Shown: positions 44,212 through 53,305 of the stretch, piece after piece | Layout of the letters: every line of letters starts with the position of its first letter | Position numbering within the stretch: the stretch's first letter is position 1 | Program-made: the position numbers and the translations under genes | Notes under the pieces: model-generated | What the model saw: only the letters and a program-made list of their open reading frames with translations | Database searches by the model: none | What the model was told of the DNA's origin: nothing | Assembly: GCA_038251405.1 (NCBI GenBank) | Contig: JBBSBH010000004.1 | Coordinates: 1-64,000, forward strand | Direction of reading: 5' to 3' | DNA: 64,000 nucleotides | DNA from: JADJLQ01 sp038251405 | GTDB taxonomy: Bacteria > Bacteroidota > Bacteroidia > Chitinophagales > Saprospiraceae

Positions 44212-44808
44212 ATGAATAAATATTTAGTAGTCGGTCTCGGAAATCCTGGTAAGGAATATGAAAACACGCGTCACAATATCGGGTTTCTCATGCTTGACTA
44301 TTTAGTAAATCAGGTAAAAGGTACCTGGAATGCAGACAGATTCGGTTGGCGAGCTGACATCAGAATAAAAGGAAGATCCATCACTTTAATCAAGCCCGAT
44401 ACCTATGTTAACTTGAGTGGTAAAGCAGTTTCCTTCTGGATGCATAAATTAAATATAGAACCTCAAAACACGCTTGTTATTCTCGACGATCTTAATATTC
44501 CATTTGGTACGCTTCGAATGCGTAAAAATGGTAGTGATGGGGGGCATAATGGTTTGAAAAGCATTCAAGAAAGTATTCCATCAAAAGAATATCCCCGGCT
44601 AAGAATTGGAATCGGAAACAATTTTCCTAAAGGGCGCCAGGTCAATTATGTTTTGGGGTCATGGAGTGCAGAAGAACAAAAGGATCTTACTAAAATATAT
44701 AATGCATGCGCAGAAGGGATTTTGCAATTTGCTTTAGCAGGGCCTGATAAGACTATGAGCAAATTGAATGCTTTTACATTGGAAGAAGATGATAAAAAAG
44801 AGTCATAA
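44212..44808 (+). CDS. pth: Peptidyl-tRNA hydrolase
   Basis: Frees peptide from peptidyl-tRNA that drops off the ribosome. The protein has 198 residues, usual length. Motifs: VVGLGNPGKEYENTRHN with Asn11 and the catalytic His21, LIKPDTYVNLSG, and LDDLNIPFGTLRMRKNGSDGGHNGLKSI. With the ATG at 44212 the numbering agrees with the E. coli enzyme to within one residue. It ends 3 nt before the stop of the DUF5618 gene on the opposite strand. Confidence 0.96.
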   Translation: MNKYLVVGLGNPGKEYENTRHNIGFLMLDYLVNQVKGTWNADRFGWRADIRIKGRSITLIKPDTYVNLSGKAVSFWMHKLNIEPQNTLVILDDLNIPFGTLRMRKNGSDGGHNGLKSIQESIPSKEYPRLRIGIGNNFPKGRQVNYVLGSWSAEEQKDLTKIYNACAEGILQFALAGPDKTMSKLNAFTLEEDDKKES

Positions 44809-44811
44809 ATT

Positions 44812-45189
44812 TTAATTCAATCTAGCGGCAATTTTTTGGATAAACTCTTTTGCCATTGCCATTCCTGCATTTACGATTTTAGCATTAAGTACTCCATCAT
44901 AACTGATATACAAATGCAGCACATTATAAAGCTCATTAAATTCTGACAAAAGTTTTTTACCATGTGTGGCAAGGGTTCTTTGATAATACTCTACTGATTT
45001 TCTCTTTCCCTTCTTTACATTAGGAATTAATTGGTCCAGCGCCTGTAATACACCCATGTAGGCCGTGTGCCCTGCCATTCTCACATATTTTTTATCCACA
45101 TAGGAGCCATTCTCACGACCAGCTTTTTCTACTAAAATTTCCTTAGCATTTGCCAGGTATCTGTTAGCCTCTTTTATATGTACATTCAT
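44812..45189 (-). CDS. DUF5618 family protein
   Basis: The protein has 125 residues, all-helical and Lys-rich, matching the DUF5618 pattern (IKEANRYLANAKEIL at the start; AYMGVLQALDQLI; KSVEYYQRTLATHGKKLL; LYNVLHLYISYDGV). The HEPN-like helix arrangement and the lack of a signal peptide suggest a small cytoplasmic protein. Function is unknown. Several relatives sit beside toxin-like genes, but no partner is seen here. It has a leaderless-type promoter. Confidence 0.8.
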   Translation of the reverse strand: MNVHIKEANRYLANAKEILVEKAGRENGSYVDKKYVRMAGHTAYMGVLQALDQLIPNVKKGKRKSVEYYQRTLATHGKKLLSEFNELYNVLHLYISYDGVLNAKIVNAGMAMAKEFIQKIAARLN

Positions 45190-45193
45190 CTTA

Positions 45194-45201
45194 CAAAGTT
45201 A
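45194..45201 (-). promoter_or_regulatory. Promoter of the DUF5618 gene, leaderless layout
   Basis: Minus-strand TAACTTTG, exact TAnnTTTG, then four bases and the ATG at 45189. Confidence 0.7.
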
Positions 45202-45225
45202 AAAGATCTTAAAATTATTTTCCTA

Positions 45226-45861
45226 CTACCTTTTCCTACTTCTAAGATACCCAATGACCATAGGAAGTAAAGAAATAAAAATGATTCCCAAAACCACTAT
45301 CTCAAAATTATTTTTGATAATTGGAAGCCCTCCAAAAAAATAGCCTGCGAGAGTGACCACTGTTACCCAAAGAATAGCACCGAGGATACAGTATTTGATG
45401 TACCGGGAATAGGTCATGCTTCCAATGCCTGCAACAAATGGCGCAAAAGTGCGAACAATAGGGACAAACCGGGCCATTATTATTGTTCGGTGTCCATATT
45501 TTTCGTAAAAAGCATGTGTACGATCTATATATTCCTGTTTAATGGTGAATACTCCAAAAAGTTTAGCACCTGCACCTTTCTTGGCCAAATATCTACCAAT
45601 AAAATAATTGGTATTGTCACCGGCTAAAGCAGCAAGGATTAATAAAGGAATAATGTAGTACACGTGTAACCCATTTGAAGGATTAGCGGCTAATGCCCCT
45701 GCTGCAAATAAAAGGCTATCTCCTGGCAATAATGGTGTGACGACTAAACCCGTTTCGCAAAAAACAATAACAAATAATATTAAATAGACTAATGCACCAT
45801 ATTGGTGAATAAAAGTCTCCAGGTGTTGGTCAATATGCAGTACAAAGTCAACGATATTCAT
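45226..45861 (-). CDS. DedA family membrane protein
   Basis: The protein has 211 residues and about five membrane segments. DedA/SNARE-associated signature: FVIVFCETGLVVTPLLPGDSLLFAAGALA (split over about 33-61) and GRYLAKKGAGAKLFGVF, FYEKYGHRTIIMARFVPIVRTFAPFVAGIG. DedA proteins take part in phospholipid or undecaprenyl-phosphate flipping and membrane homeostasis. The ATG at 45861 is chosen because it lies 6 nt behind a TAnnTTTG element; the longer frame to 45912 would begin upstream of the promoter. Confidence 0.92.
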   Translation of the reverse strand: MNIVDFVLHIDQHLETFIHQYGALVYLILFVIVFCETGLVVTPLLPGDSLLFAAGALAANPSNGLHVYYIIPLLILAALAGDNTNYFIGRYLAKKGAGAKLFGVFTIKQEYIDRTHAFYEKYGHRTIIMARFVPIVRTFAPFVAGIGSMTYSRYIKYCILGAILWVTVVTLAGYFFGGLPIIKNNFEIVVLGIIFISLLPMVIGYLRSRKR

Positions 45862-45867
45862 TGGTCT

Positions 45868-45875
45868 CAAAGATA
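45868..45875 (-). promoter_or_regulatory. dedA promoter, leaderless layout
   Basis: Minus-strand TATCTTTG, exact TAnnTTTG, 6 nt before the ATG at 45861. Confidence 0.7.
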
Positions 45876-45986
45876 GATACAAGTAACTAAAGAGTTGAAT
45901 TTGATAAATCAAGTGTGAGGATATGCTAAGGGTTACCGAATTCTTTCTATTTTTAGATCTTTAACTATTACCAATATTAAAACTAT

Positions 45987-47498
45987 ATGGCAACAATAGC
46001 ATTACTTATTTTCTTTATCGTATTAGCAATAATAGTGGTTCCCCAATTCAAAAATCATCCTGCAGGATTAGCCGTTTTGTTCGGTACTGAAATGTGGGAA
46101 AGATTTAGTTACTATGGAGGAAGGGCACTACTGATCTTATACATGACTGCGTCGGTAACCGGTCAAAATCCCGGATTGGATATGACGGTAAAAGAAGCAG
46201 GGGCATTGTATGCGTTGTATGTAGCAGGGGTATATTTTACCAATCTGCCCGGGGGATGGCTATCTGATAAATTCTTAGGAGCACGAAATGCTGTCTTTTG
46301 GGGAGGTGTGATTATAGCCATAGGAAACCTAACATTGGGTCTTACGACAGGCAAACCATTATTTTATCTTGGTTTGTTTTTTAATTGTATTGGTACTGGT
46401 TTACTGAAACCAAATGTGTCCACTATGGTAGGCTCTTTATATGAGCAAGGAGATCCACGCAGAGAAAGTGCTTTTTCAATTTATTATATGGGCATCAATT
46501 TAGGTGCTTTTATTTCTCCTCTCATTGCTGGTTATATTGGGCAACGAATTGATTGGAACTGGGGATTTGTGGTTGTAGGAGTAGGGATGTTATTGGGCTT
46601 GATTCTTTTTAAATGGGGAGGAAAATTTCTGGGAGATGCAGGATTGCGGATAAAGGATGAACAAGCTCAACCCATTAAAATCAACAAGAATGTTTGGATT
46701 GGCTTAGCTATTGTGGCTTTATTACTGATTCTGGTTGTCACCGAAGTAATACCCAGTAGCATAACTGGAATATCCAATTTAATGGGCATTCTGTTACTCA
46801 CTTTACCGGCTATTTTTATGGCCTATTTGTACTTTTCTGGTGGCTTTAATGCCAATGAAAAGAAGCGGATAATAGCTATTTTTATATTCTATGTAGCTGC
46901 AGCATTATTTTGGGGAGCATTTGAACAAGCAGGAAGTACGCTCACTTTATTTGCTGATAGAAACACTCAAAACGCTGTATTTGGTCAGGAATTTCCCTCT
47001 ACCTGGTGGCAGTCTGTAAATTCGATGTGGATATTATTATTGTCACCTGTTTTTGCCATTATTTGGCTGAAATTAGCTAAATCAGGCAAAGAACCTTCCA
47101 CCCCTTTTAAATTTTCAATAGGGCTTTTATTTGCAGGGCTAGGGTTTTTAATATTAGTACCAGCTGCTATGAAAATTGAAGGTGGTACAGAAAGAGTAGG
47201 TGTCATCTGGTTATTGACAACCTACCTTTTACATACTATTGGAGAGCTCTGCCTTTCGCCCGTAGGATTAAGTGCTATGACAAAACTAGCTCCACCAAAA
47301 ATAGTAGGGTCTATGATGGGCATTTGGTTTATGGGAGCAGCACTGGGTAATTGGATCGGAGGAAAAGTAGGTGGTGAATTCGAGTCATTCCCATTGAAAC
47401 AAATATTTCTTTATGTTTTCATCTCCAGCGCTATTGCAGCATTAGTGATGTTTATACTAATTCCATGGACTAAAAAATTGATGGGTGAAGTAAAATAA
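45987..47498 (+). CDS. POT-family proton-dependent peptide transporter
   Basis: The protein has 503 residues and about 12-14 membrane helices. It carries POT/PTR2 signatures: GTEMWERFSYYGGRALLILYM near residue 31 (the ExxERFxYY motif), GGWLSDKFLGARNAVFWGG, and GINLGAFISPLIAGYIGQ. It takes up di- and tripeptides with protons across the inner membrane. Followed 34 nt later by a coiled-coil protein and then by an OPT transporter, which makes a peptide-uptake block. Confidence 0.94.
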   Translation: MATIALLIFFIVLAIIVVPQFKNHPAGLAVLFGTEMWERFSYYGGRALLILYMTASVTGQNPGLDMTVKEAGALYALYVAGVYFTNLPGGWLSDKFLGARNAVFWGGVIIAIGNLTLGLTTGKPLFYLGLFFNCIGTGLLKPNVSTMVGSLYEQGDPRRESAFSIYYMGINLGAFISPLIAGYIGQRIDWNWGFVVVGVGMLLGLILFKWGGKFLGDAGLRIKDEQAQPIKINKNVWIGLAIVALLLILVVTEVIPSSITGISNLMGILLLTLPAIFMAYLYFSGGFNANEKKRIIAIFIFYVAAALFWGAFEQAGSTLTLFADRNTQNAVFGQEFPSTWWQSVNSMWILLLSPVFAIIWLKLAKSGKEPSTPFKFSIGLLFAGLGFLILVPAAMKIEGGTERVGVIWLLTTYLLHTIGELCLSPVGLSAMTKLAPPKIVGSMMGIWFMGAALGNWIGGKVGGEFESFPLKQIFLYVFISSAIAALVMFILIPWTKKLMGEVK

Positions 47499-47532
47499 GA
47501 AGGTTCCTGACAAATTATAGTTTGTACATACA

Positions 47533-48171
47533 ATGGGTAAGAATAATAGCAATTCCTTTAATATAAACGATGCAGAGCATTTGCTAAAGACTAAATGGAA
47601 CCTGGAAAGTTTCGAAGATGTAAAGCAATGGGATTATCGTGCTAATTCGGTTATTTCAGATATGGATGCTTTTATATCAGCGTATGAAAAAAAGCTAAAT
47701 GATGCCTTAAATTCAAAAAATGAAATTGAAATTAAAATAAAGGCCAGGCCATTCTTTCTTCGACCTATCTTGATGTGGTCAGGACTTGCAAAGACGAATA
47801 AAATACTACAAACTGGTGATAAAGAAATAAATAGGGTACTGGATATTAAGAATCAACTTCAGGGCTGGATAGATGCTACACCTGATAATGCTGTAGAAGC
47901 CAATGAAATAATTATTGAACTTAAGCTTACCAAAAAACAAATCGACATCAATAAAAAAGAACTCCAACTTCAGATAAAACAAATCAATGTCGATACAAAA
48001 AAGAAAGTGAATAAAATTGAAAGCCGAATCCTGTTTACAAGCCCAAAACTCAAAAGGCTTCAATTAGATCGGGTTGAAAAAAAACAAGGCCAAAATATAA
48101 GCCCTTTAGAGCAATCTCTGCTGGAGTTGGATGCTCAGGAACTCGAAATTGATAAAATGATTCTATGGTAG
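47533..48171 (+). CDS. Coiled-coil protein of unknown function
   Basis: The protein has 212 residues, soluble, with no signal peptide. Two long charged helices are likely: about 40-70 (ISAYEKKLNDALNSKNEIEIKIK) and about 120-165 (EIIIELKLTKKQIDINKKELQLQIKQIN), the latter a clear heptad coiled coil. I do not recognise the family. It lies between the POT and OPT transporter genes on the same strand (34 and 52 nt gaps), which suggests co-transcription but not a defined role. Confidence 0.7.
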   Translation: MGKNNSNSFNINDAEHLLKTKWNLESFEDVKQWDYRANSVISDMDAFISAYEKKLNDALNSKNEIEIKIKARPFFLRPILMWSGLAKTNKILQTGDKEINRVLDIKNQLQGWIDATPDNAVEANEIIIELKLTKKQIDINKKELQLQIKQINVDTKKKVNKIESRILFTSPKLKRLQLDRVEKKQGQNISPLEQSLLELDAQELEIDKMILW

Positions 48172-48223
48172 GAGAAAATAAAATATAGCTAATTTCATTA
48201 TTACAAGTAAGAACCTTTCCAAA

Positions 48224-50266
48224 ATGAATAAAAAGATTTTCAATTCCTACATCCCCACATCTACCATAATTCCTGAATTTACCTGGAAATCCATTTTACT
48301 AGGTTCATTTTTCGGAGTTCTATTTGGAGCGGCTACTGTTTATCTTGCATTAAAAGCAGGACTCACGGTTTCAGCATCTATTCCTATCGCAGTATTGGCA
48401 ATTTCTCTTGGGCGAAAAGTGTTTAAAACCACTATTCTTGAAAATAATATTATTCAGACTACCGGCTCAGCAGGTGAAGCCATCGCAGGTGGTGTAGCTT
48501 TCACGTTGCCTGCATTTTTATTTCTCACAGTGGGAACGGATGGTGAATCTTCTTCAGCAGATTTTTTTAATTATTTTACTATACTTTCTTTATCTATGAT
48601 AGGGGGCTTTTTGGGTACCATGCTCATGATCCCTTTAAGAAGGCCTTTGGTGGTGGATGAACATGAAAACTTACCATATCCGGAAGGTACTGCTTGCGCA
48701 TCCGTTTTGATTGCCGGGGAAAAAGGGGGAGATTTTGCCAAAACAGCCTATTTAGGTTTAGCAGCAGCTACAGGCTATGCTATTTTACAAAAAATATTTC
48801 ATTTTATAGCTGAGACTCCTTCCTATGTCACGGCGGCTAAAAATAAATTTCTTCCTTCAGCAACTATCAATGCAGACATTACACCGGAATATTTAGGTGT
48901 AGGCTATATCATTGGCCCTAAAATAGCTGGAGTGTTAGTAGCAGGAGGTGTATTGGCATGGCTTGGATTAAATCCATTATTAGCGACTTTGGTATCACCA
49001 GAAATCATTGCTCATCAATTGGTCAAACTCGGTTATCTGGCAGATTTAAATACAGCAGGGGGCCCGGGTGGATGGGATCCTGACTCTATGAGTTTTGCTA
49101 GTCCTTCAATAGCCTTGTATCGGGCATTCATCAGGCAGATAGGCGCAGGTGCCGTGACAGCAGGAGGATTAATGACCTTATTAAAAACATTACCTACAAT
49201 TATAAATTCCTTTAAAAACAGTTTCAAATCATTTAAATTAACTGCAACGATTGATACATCAGAAAGGACAGACCGGGATCTAAATATCAAAGTAGTTATA
49301 TTTGGTAGTATTGCATTAATAATAGTTTTAGCTTTATTACCTGGCATTCCGGGCACCAATCTCATTTCAAAATTATTTATTGGTATATTAATACTGGTTT
49401 TTGGAATTTTATTCGTTTCTGTTTCAAGCAGAATTACCGGGTTGATAGGTACCAGCTCCAATCCTATAAGCGGTATGACTATTGCCACATTGATGGGTAC
49501 AGCATTGGTATTTATAGCCATTGGATGGACCGGAATGAAATATGAACCAATGGCGTTGGTAGTAGGATCTATCATTTGCATAGCTGCAGCAAATGCTGGC
49601 AATACCTCCCAAGATTTAAAAACCGGATATATATTAGGTGCTACTCCCAGATATCAGCAAATCGCTTTATTCATTGGCACTATTGTTTCCTCATTAGTGA
49701 TTGGATTAACTATCCGCTACCTTGATCAAGATGCGGAAGTACTTAAAACCGGGGTGGCTCATGCTATTGGATCAGATAAATATCCAGCACCACAAGGCAC
49801 TCTTTTGGCGACATTGATAAAAGGATTATTATCATTTAATCTGGATTGGCAATTTGTACTTGTAGGGGCTTTCATTGCCATTACCATAGAGCTTTGTGGC
49901 GTGAATGCACTCTCGTTTGCTGTAGGACTTTACCTGCCTTTAAGCACCACGCTGCCCATTTTTATTGGTGGCTTGGTAAAAGGCATCGTAGACTGGAGAG
50001 CGGAAAAAGATACTATAATTTCTGAAGAAGACGAAGAGCTTAGCAAAGGCAAATTATTTGCCACTGGTTTAGTTGCCGGTGGTGCGTTAGCTGGAGTAAT
50101 TATAGCTATTATATCTGTAAAAAATCTGGACGCACTTGAAAAATTGAGTATTGGCAATAAACTTATCTCAGGAATGGGTATTGGGGGCTACCATATTCTA
50201 GGATCTGTTTGTTTTGCAGCATTATGTATTTTGCTATATAGAATTGCCCGTCAAGGCAAACAATAA
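48224..50266 (+). CDS. OPT-family oligopeptide transporter
   Basis: The protein has 680 residues and about 14-16 membrane segments. Family features: the N-terminal TWKSILLGSFFGVLFGAATVYLALKAG region, the TGSAGEAIAGGVAFTLPAF segment, LPYPEGTACASVLIAGEKG, and SSNPISGMTIATLMGTAL. OPT proteins take up oligopeptides or metal-chelate compounds (for example siderophore or nicotianamine-type) using protons. It ends 1 nt before the GHMP kinase gene. Confidence 0.92.
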   Translation: MNKKIFNSYIPTSTIIPEFTWKSILLGSFFGVLFGAATVYLALKAGLTVSASIPIAVLAISLGRKVFKTTILENNIIQTTGSAGEAIAGGVAFTLPAFLFLTVGTDGESSSADFFNYFTILSLSMIGGFLGTMLMIPLRRPLVVDEHENLPYPEGTACASVLIAGEKGGDFAKTAYLGLAAATGYAILQKIFHFIAETPSYVTAAKNKFLPSATINADITPEYLGVGYIIGPKIAGVLVAGGVLAWLGLNPLLATLVSPEIIAHQLVKLGYLADLNTAGGPGGWDPDSMSFASPSIALYRAFIRQIGAGAVTAGGLMTLLKTLPTIINSFKNSFKSFKLTATIDTSERTDRDLNIKVVIFGSIALIIVLALLPGIPGTNLISKLFIGILILVFGILFVSVSSRITGLIGTSSNPISGMTIATLMGTALVFIAIGWTGMKYEPMALVVGSIICIAAANAGNTSQDLKTGYILGATPRYQQIALFIGTIVSSLVIGLTIRYLDQDAEVLKTGVAHAIGSDKYPAPQGTLLATLIKGLLSFNLDWQFVLVGAFIAITIELCGVNALSFAVGLYLPLSTTLPIFIGGLVKGIVDWRAEKDTIISEEDEELSKGKLFATGLVAGGALAGVIIAIISVKNLDALEKLSIGNKLISGMGIGGYHILGSVCFAALCILLYRIARQGKQ

Positions 50267-50267
50267 A

Positions 50268-51143
50268 ATGAGTAGATTATATAGCAAAGAATTCGTAAAG
50301 TTTCCTGCCAAGGTATTATTAACCGGAGAATTTACAGTCCTTACTTCAGGTACAGCACTGGCCGTTCCACTAAGTTCATATTTTTCAAAATGGGGCTTAA
50401 GCAAGGCTCCGGATCCAAGACTTTTAAATCTTATCCCGCACTTATCCAAGATATCTGATTTCGATATCAATCGATATATCAGGGATATAAATAATGGCTG
50501 GCACCTGGAATCAAATATACCCATCGGATACGGACTAGGCAGCTCCGGATCAGTGAGTGCGGCGCTGCTTTTCAAATATGGAATCAACAATGATATAAAA
50601 GACCTGTATCAATTAAAAATTCAATTAGCCGAGATAGAAAAATTCTTTCACGGCACCAGCTCAGGTTTTGATCCTTTAATATCTTTTACCCATGCAGCCT
50701 ATTTAGTGCAGCATAATAATCTTACTAAAGTAGAATTTGGGAATACTCATTTCCAATTCATAAAAAATCTATTCCTATTTGATTCTTTGCAAGCCAGAGA
50801 CAATATCATACCCATTGATTGGTTTTATCAATCGTCAAAAGAAATTCGTTTTCAAAAAACATGTACTGAACTCAATGCATTAAATGAAATTTTTATTTCT
50901 AGTATTTTATCGTTAAATCGGGCTTCGTTTACAGAATCCATGAAGCAAATCTCTTTTTTACAATTAGAAAACTTTAGTCCTTTAATACCTGAGAAATTAA
51001 TTCCATTATGGGAGCAGGGCCTACAATCTGACGAATACTATTTGAAACTTTGTGGCAAAGGTGGAGGTGGATTCTACCTGATCTATGTCAACGAACAAAA
51101 AAACATCTTAAACAAAGAGTTTAATGTAGTCCCTATATGTTAA
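50268..51143 (+). CDS. GHMP-superfamily kinase (GYDIA-like family)
   Basis: The protein has 291 residues. The fold is recognisable from KFPAKVLLTGEFTVLTSGTALAVPL at the N-terminus, the ATP loop PIGYGLGSSGSVSAALL (about 86-102), HGTSSGFDPLISF and the C-terminal glycine motif LCGKGGGGFYLIY. Related to mevalonate kinase and to a Bacteroidota-specific kinase family; the natural substrate cannot be read from the sequence, though a role in isoprenoid or sugar phosphorylation is possible. The ATG at 50268 follows the OPT stop by 1 nt; an upstream GTG/ATT-type extension inside the OPT gene is rejected. Confidence 0.82.
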   Translation: MSRLYSKEFVKFPAKVLLTGEFTVLTSGTALAVPLSSYFSKWGLSKAPDPRLLNLIPHLSKISDFDINRYIRDINNGWHLESNIPIGYGLGSSGSVSAALLFKYGINNDIKDLYQLKIQLAEIEKFFHGTSSGFDPLISFTHAAYLVQHNNLTKVEFGNTHFQFIKNLFLFDSLQARDNIIPIDWFYQSSKEIRFQKTCTELNALNEIFISSILSLNRASFTESMKQISFLQLENFSPLIPEKLIPLWEQGLQSDEYYLKLCGKGGGGFYLIYVNEQKNILNKEFNVVPIC

Positions 51144-51148
51144 CCTAA

Positions 51149-53299
51149 CTATTCACTGCGGTAAATATAATTTACCAAATCAGGATTCTTCTCCGCCCAT
51201 TTTGAAAGATAGGCTGGTTGAATTCTTTCATTGGAATAATAAGCAATGATGCCAGCATCTTCGAATCCCCGGGCCACTAATTCTTTACGTACTGCCTTTG
51301 CCAATGCATACGTAGGATATCCTTTAGTGAGTAACTCAAATCTTCCGTTCAAATTGTTTTTCTCTATAAATAAATCAGAAAAATCAAATGCAATATTGGG
51401 GTCCAGGCTGGATAAATTAGCTCCCGAGAGTAAGAGCACTTTGTAATTCAGGGATTTTTCTTTATCGCGGAAATCCTGGTATTTATTACTGGCCATTATT
51501 TCACTTACTTTAGGTGAACTTCTCATTTGATCGATTCTTTCATTAGCCAATGGATTGGGATCAAAAAAAGTAAATTCTACCCTTTTATTCAAAGCCTGCC
51601 CTGCATGGTTTATTTCCCCATTCACTAGCTCCAAAGCAACAGGAAAAGAAGATCCATAGCCCTTTACTATGATTCTGGAGGCTTTGTTTCCCTGATCAAT
51701 AAAAAATTGTTTAATTTTTTCAGCGAAAATGATGGAATGCAAATGATCATCTAATTTATTCAACCCACCATTCTCTTTAAAGACTTCAATGGTAAGTATC
51801 AAATTTGGATTTTTAGTAAATACGGTGTTTACAGCAATTAATGTCTTAGAGATGGCAGGCAATTCTATTTGCTCCTCGGATTCGTAATATATCTTAAAAT
51901 CGTTTATTCTTATTTTTTCAGAAGTTGACGATGCAGTTTTGGTTAAAGGATCCTGGTTTACCTGTTTACTTTCTACATCGGCAAACAATACTGGTCTTGA
52001 CCTTTCACTTTGGGGCACCCAGGCATTTTTAAAATAGGCAAAATAAATATCAAATCCTCCAGTACCCGTTTTACGGTCCGAGGCAAATACCGCACTTAAT
52101 TTATTTTTATTAAGTCTGAAATTTTTTTCATCAGCGGAAGAATTTAAAGGTATTCCCAGATTAGTAGGCGTGCTCCATTTTAATGTATTATCATCAAATG
52201 TAGAAACAAATAAATCATATCCCCCAATACTTTTAGTGCTATTACTACTAAAAACTAATGTCCTTCCATCAAATGCCATATATGGACTGATTTCATCAAA
52301 CCTGGAATTAATTTCCTTTCCCAGATTTTGTGGTTCAATCCATTTGTGATCGGTCAATCGTGTAAAATATATATCATATCCCCCTAAACCACCGGGTCGT
52401 ATACTTGAAAATAATACGAAAGAGTCCGAAAAATAATAAACTTCATCCTCCGGGTTGAAATAAGGTATATCTATCAATCCCGTTCTGTTTTTTTTAATGA
52501 TTTCTTGAGAAAATGTATCTGCTTTAAAAATAAGGGAGTCCATTTTCTCACCGGTCTTAAAATAAACAATCTGACCATCTTCACTAAAATCTACCAATAT
52601 GTCATGCGCTTTGCTACTCAGACCAGCGTTAAGCGCAGTGATTTCAGACCACTCACCGTTGTATAAAGAAGTGGAATACATATCATAAGGCAATTCATAC
52701 TCAGGATTAGAATTCCCTATACTTCCTGGATATTCTCTATTAGAATTAAAATAAAATTTTGAATCTACATGAATGCTATATATAGGTTTTGTTTCATCCC
52801 ATATAGTATTTACTTCATTTCCAGCAGACTCCAATAACACCTGATCAGCTTGTTGAACCCAATAGTCACCCTCACCGCATCTTTTAATATCATCAATCAT
52901 CAAGTTTCTCAGTTTATTACCAGGTGGTAATGTTGCTAAGCCTTCTTTAAAACGCAAAGCAGCTCTGGAAAAATTATTTTTTGCCATCTCAATCTTTCCA
53001 CGCAAATAATAAGTCAAATCCGGAACATTATGTCCAATATCTACTAATCTATTTGCCAATGATTTTGCACTATCCAGATGGTTTGTTTCAAACTCACAGA
53101 CCGCTCTTTTCAATAAAAAATCTGCATCTTGTTTTTGTGAACCTGAAATTTGCCTGAAGATTTCATTGGCCTTATTAAACTGCTTATTTGTATAATAGCC
53201 ATCAGCCTGCTTCAGAAGAAACTCCGGCGTTTGAGCGGAAAGGAAACCAATAAAAATAACAAAATGGATTACGAACCAAGGTCTGATTATTTTGATCAT
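51149..53299 (-). CDS. TPR-PD40-OmpA-like protein with SPOR-like C-terminus
   Basis: The protein has 716 residues. Signal peptide (about 1-22, ending LSAQ), TPR repeats (about 23-140), PD40 propeller (about 170-430, FSSIRPGGLGGYDIYFTR, FASDRKTGTGGFDIYFA), an OmpA-like domain (about 465-590) and a C-terminal SPOR-like module (about 620-716, LLTKGYPTYALAKAVRKELVARGFEDAGIIAYY). In the OmpA-like part the conserved TDxxG and LSxxRA motifs read VFKENG and IFAEKI, so the Asp and Arg that hold diaminopimelate are lost; only NKRVEF remains. Cell-envelope protein related to PorE-type proteins, role unknown. It starts 6 nt after the E2 gene. Confidence 0.82.
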   Translation of the reverse strand: MIKIIRPWFVIHFVIFIGFLSAQTPEFLLKQADGYYTNKQFNKANEIFRQISGSQKQDADFLLKRAVCEFETNHLDSAKSLANRLVDIGHNVPDLTYYLRGKIEMAKNNFSRAALRFKEGLATLPPGNKLRNLMIDDIKRCGEGDYWVQQADQVLLESAGNEVNTIWDETKPIYSIHVDSKFYFNSNREYPGSIGNSNPEYELPYDMYSTSLYNGEWSEITALNAGLSSKAHDILVDFSEDGQIVYFKTGEKMDSLIFKADTFSQEIIKKNRTGLIDIPYFNPEDEVYYFSDSFVLFSSIRPGGLGGYDIYFTRLTDHKWIEPQNLGKEINSRFDEISPYMAFDGRTLVFSSNSTKSIGGYDLFVSTFDDNTLKWSTPTNLGIPLNSSADEKNFRLNKNKLSAVFASDRKTGTGGFDIYFAYFKNAWVPQSERSRPVLFADVESKQVNQDPLTKTASSTSEKIRINDFKIYYESEEQIELPAISKTLIAVNTVFTKNPNLILTIEVFKENGGLNKLDDHLHSIIFAEKIKQFFIDQGNKASRIIVKGYGSSFPVALELVNGEINHAGQALNKRVEFTFFDPNPLANERIDQMRSSPKVSEIMASNKYQDFRDKEKSLNYKVLLLSGANLSSLDPNIAFDFSDLFIEKNNLNGRFELLTKGYPTYALAKAVRKELVARGFEDAGIIAYYSNERIQPAYLSKWAEKNPDLVNYIYRSE

Positions 53300-53305
53300 T
53301 TACTT

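Noticed and set aside
49033..49602. 189-codon frame antisense to the OPT transporter gene
   Set aside because: Its hydrophobic, Pro/Ile/Asn-rich translation is what the complement of membrane-protein codons gives; no promoter.
50214..50267. Upstream extension of the GHMP kinase into the OPT gene
   Set aside because: The conserved kinase N-terminus starts after the ATG at 50268, and the extension would overlap 53 nt of a conserved gene end.
51256..51275. Sequence resembling a tRNA T-arm (TTCGAATCC)
   Set aside because: It lies inside the OmpA/SPOR-like coding sequence, encodes the conserved GFEDAG of the C-terminal module, and has no acceptor or anticodon arm around it.
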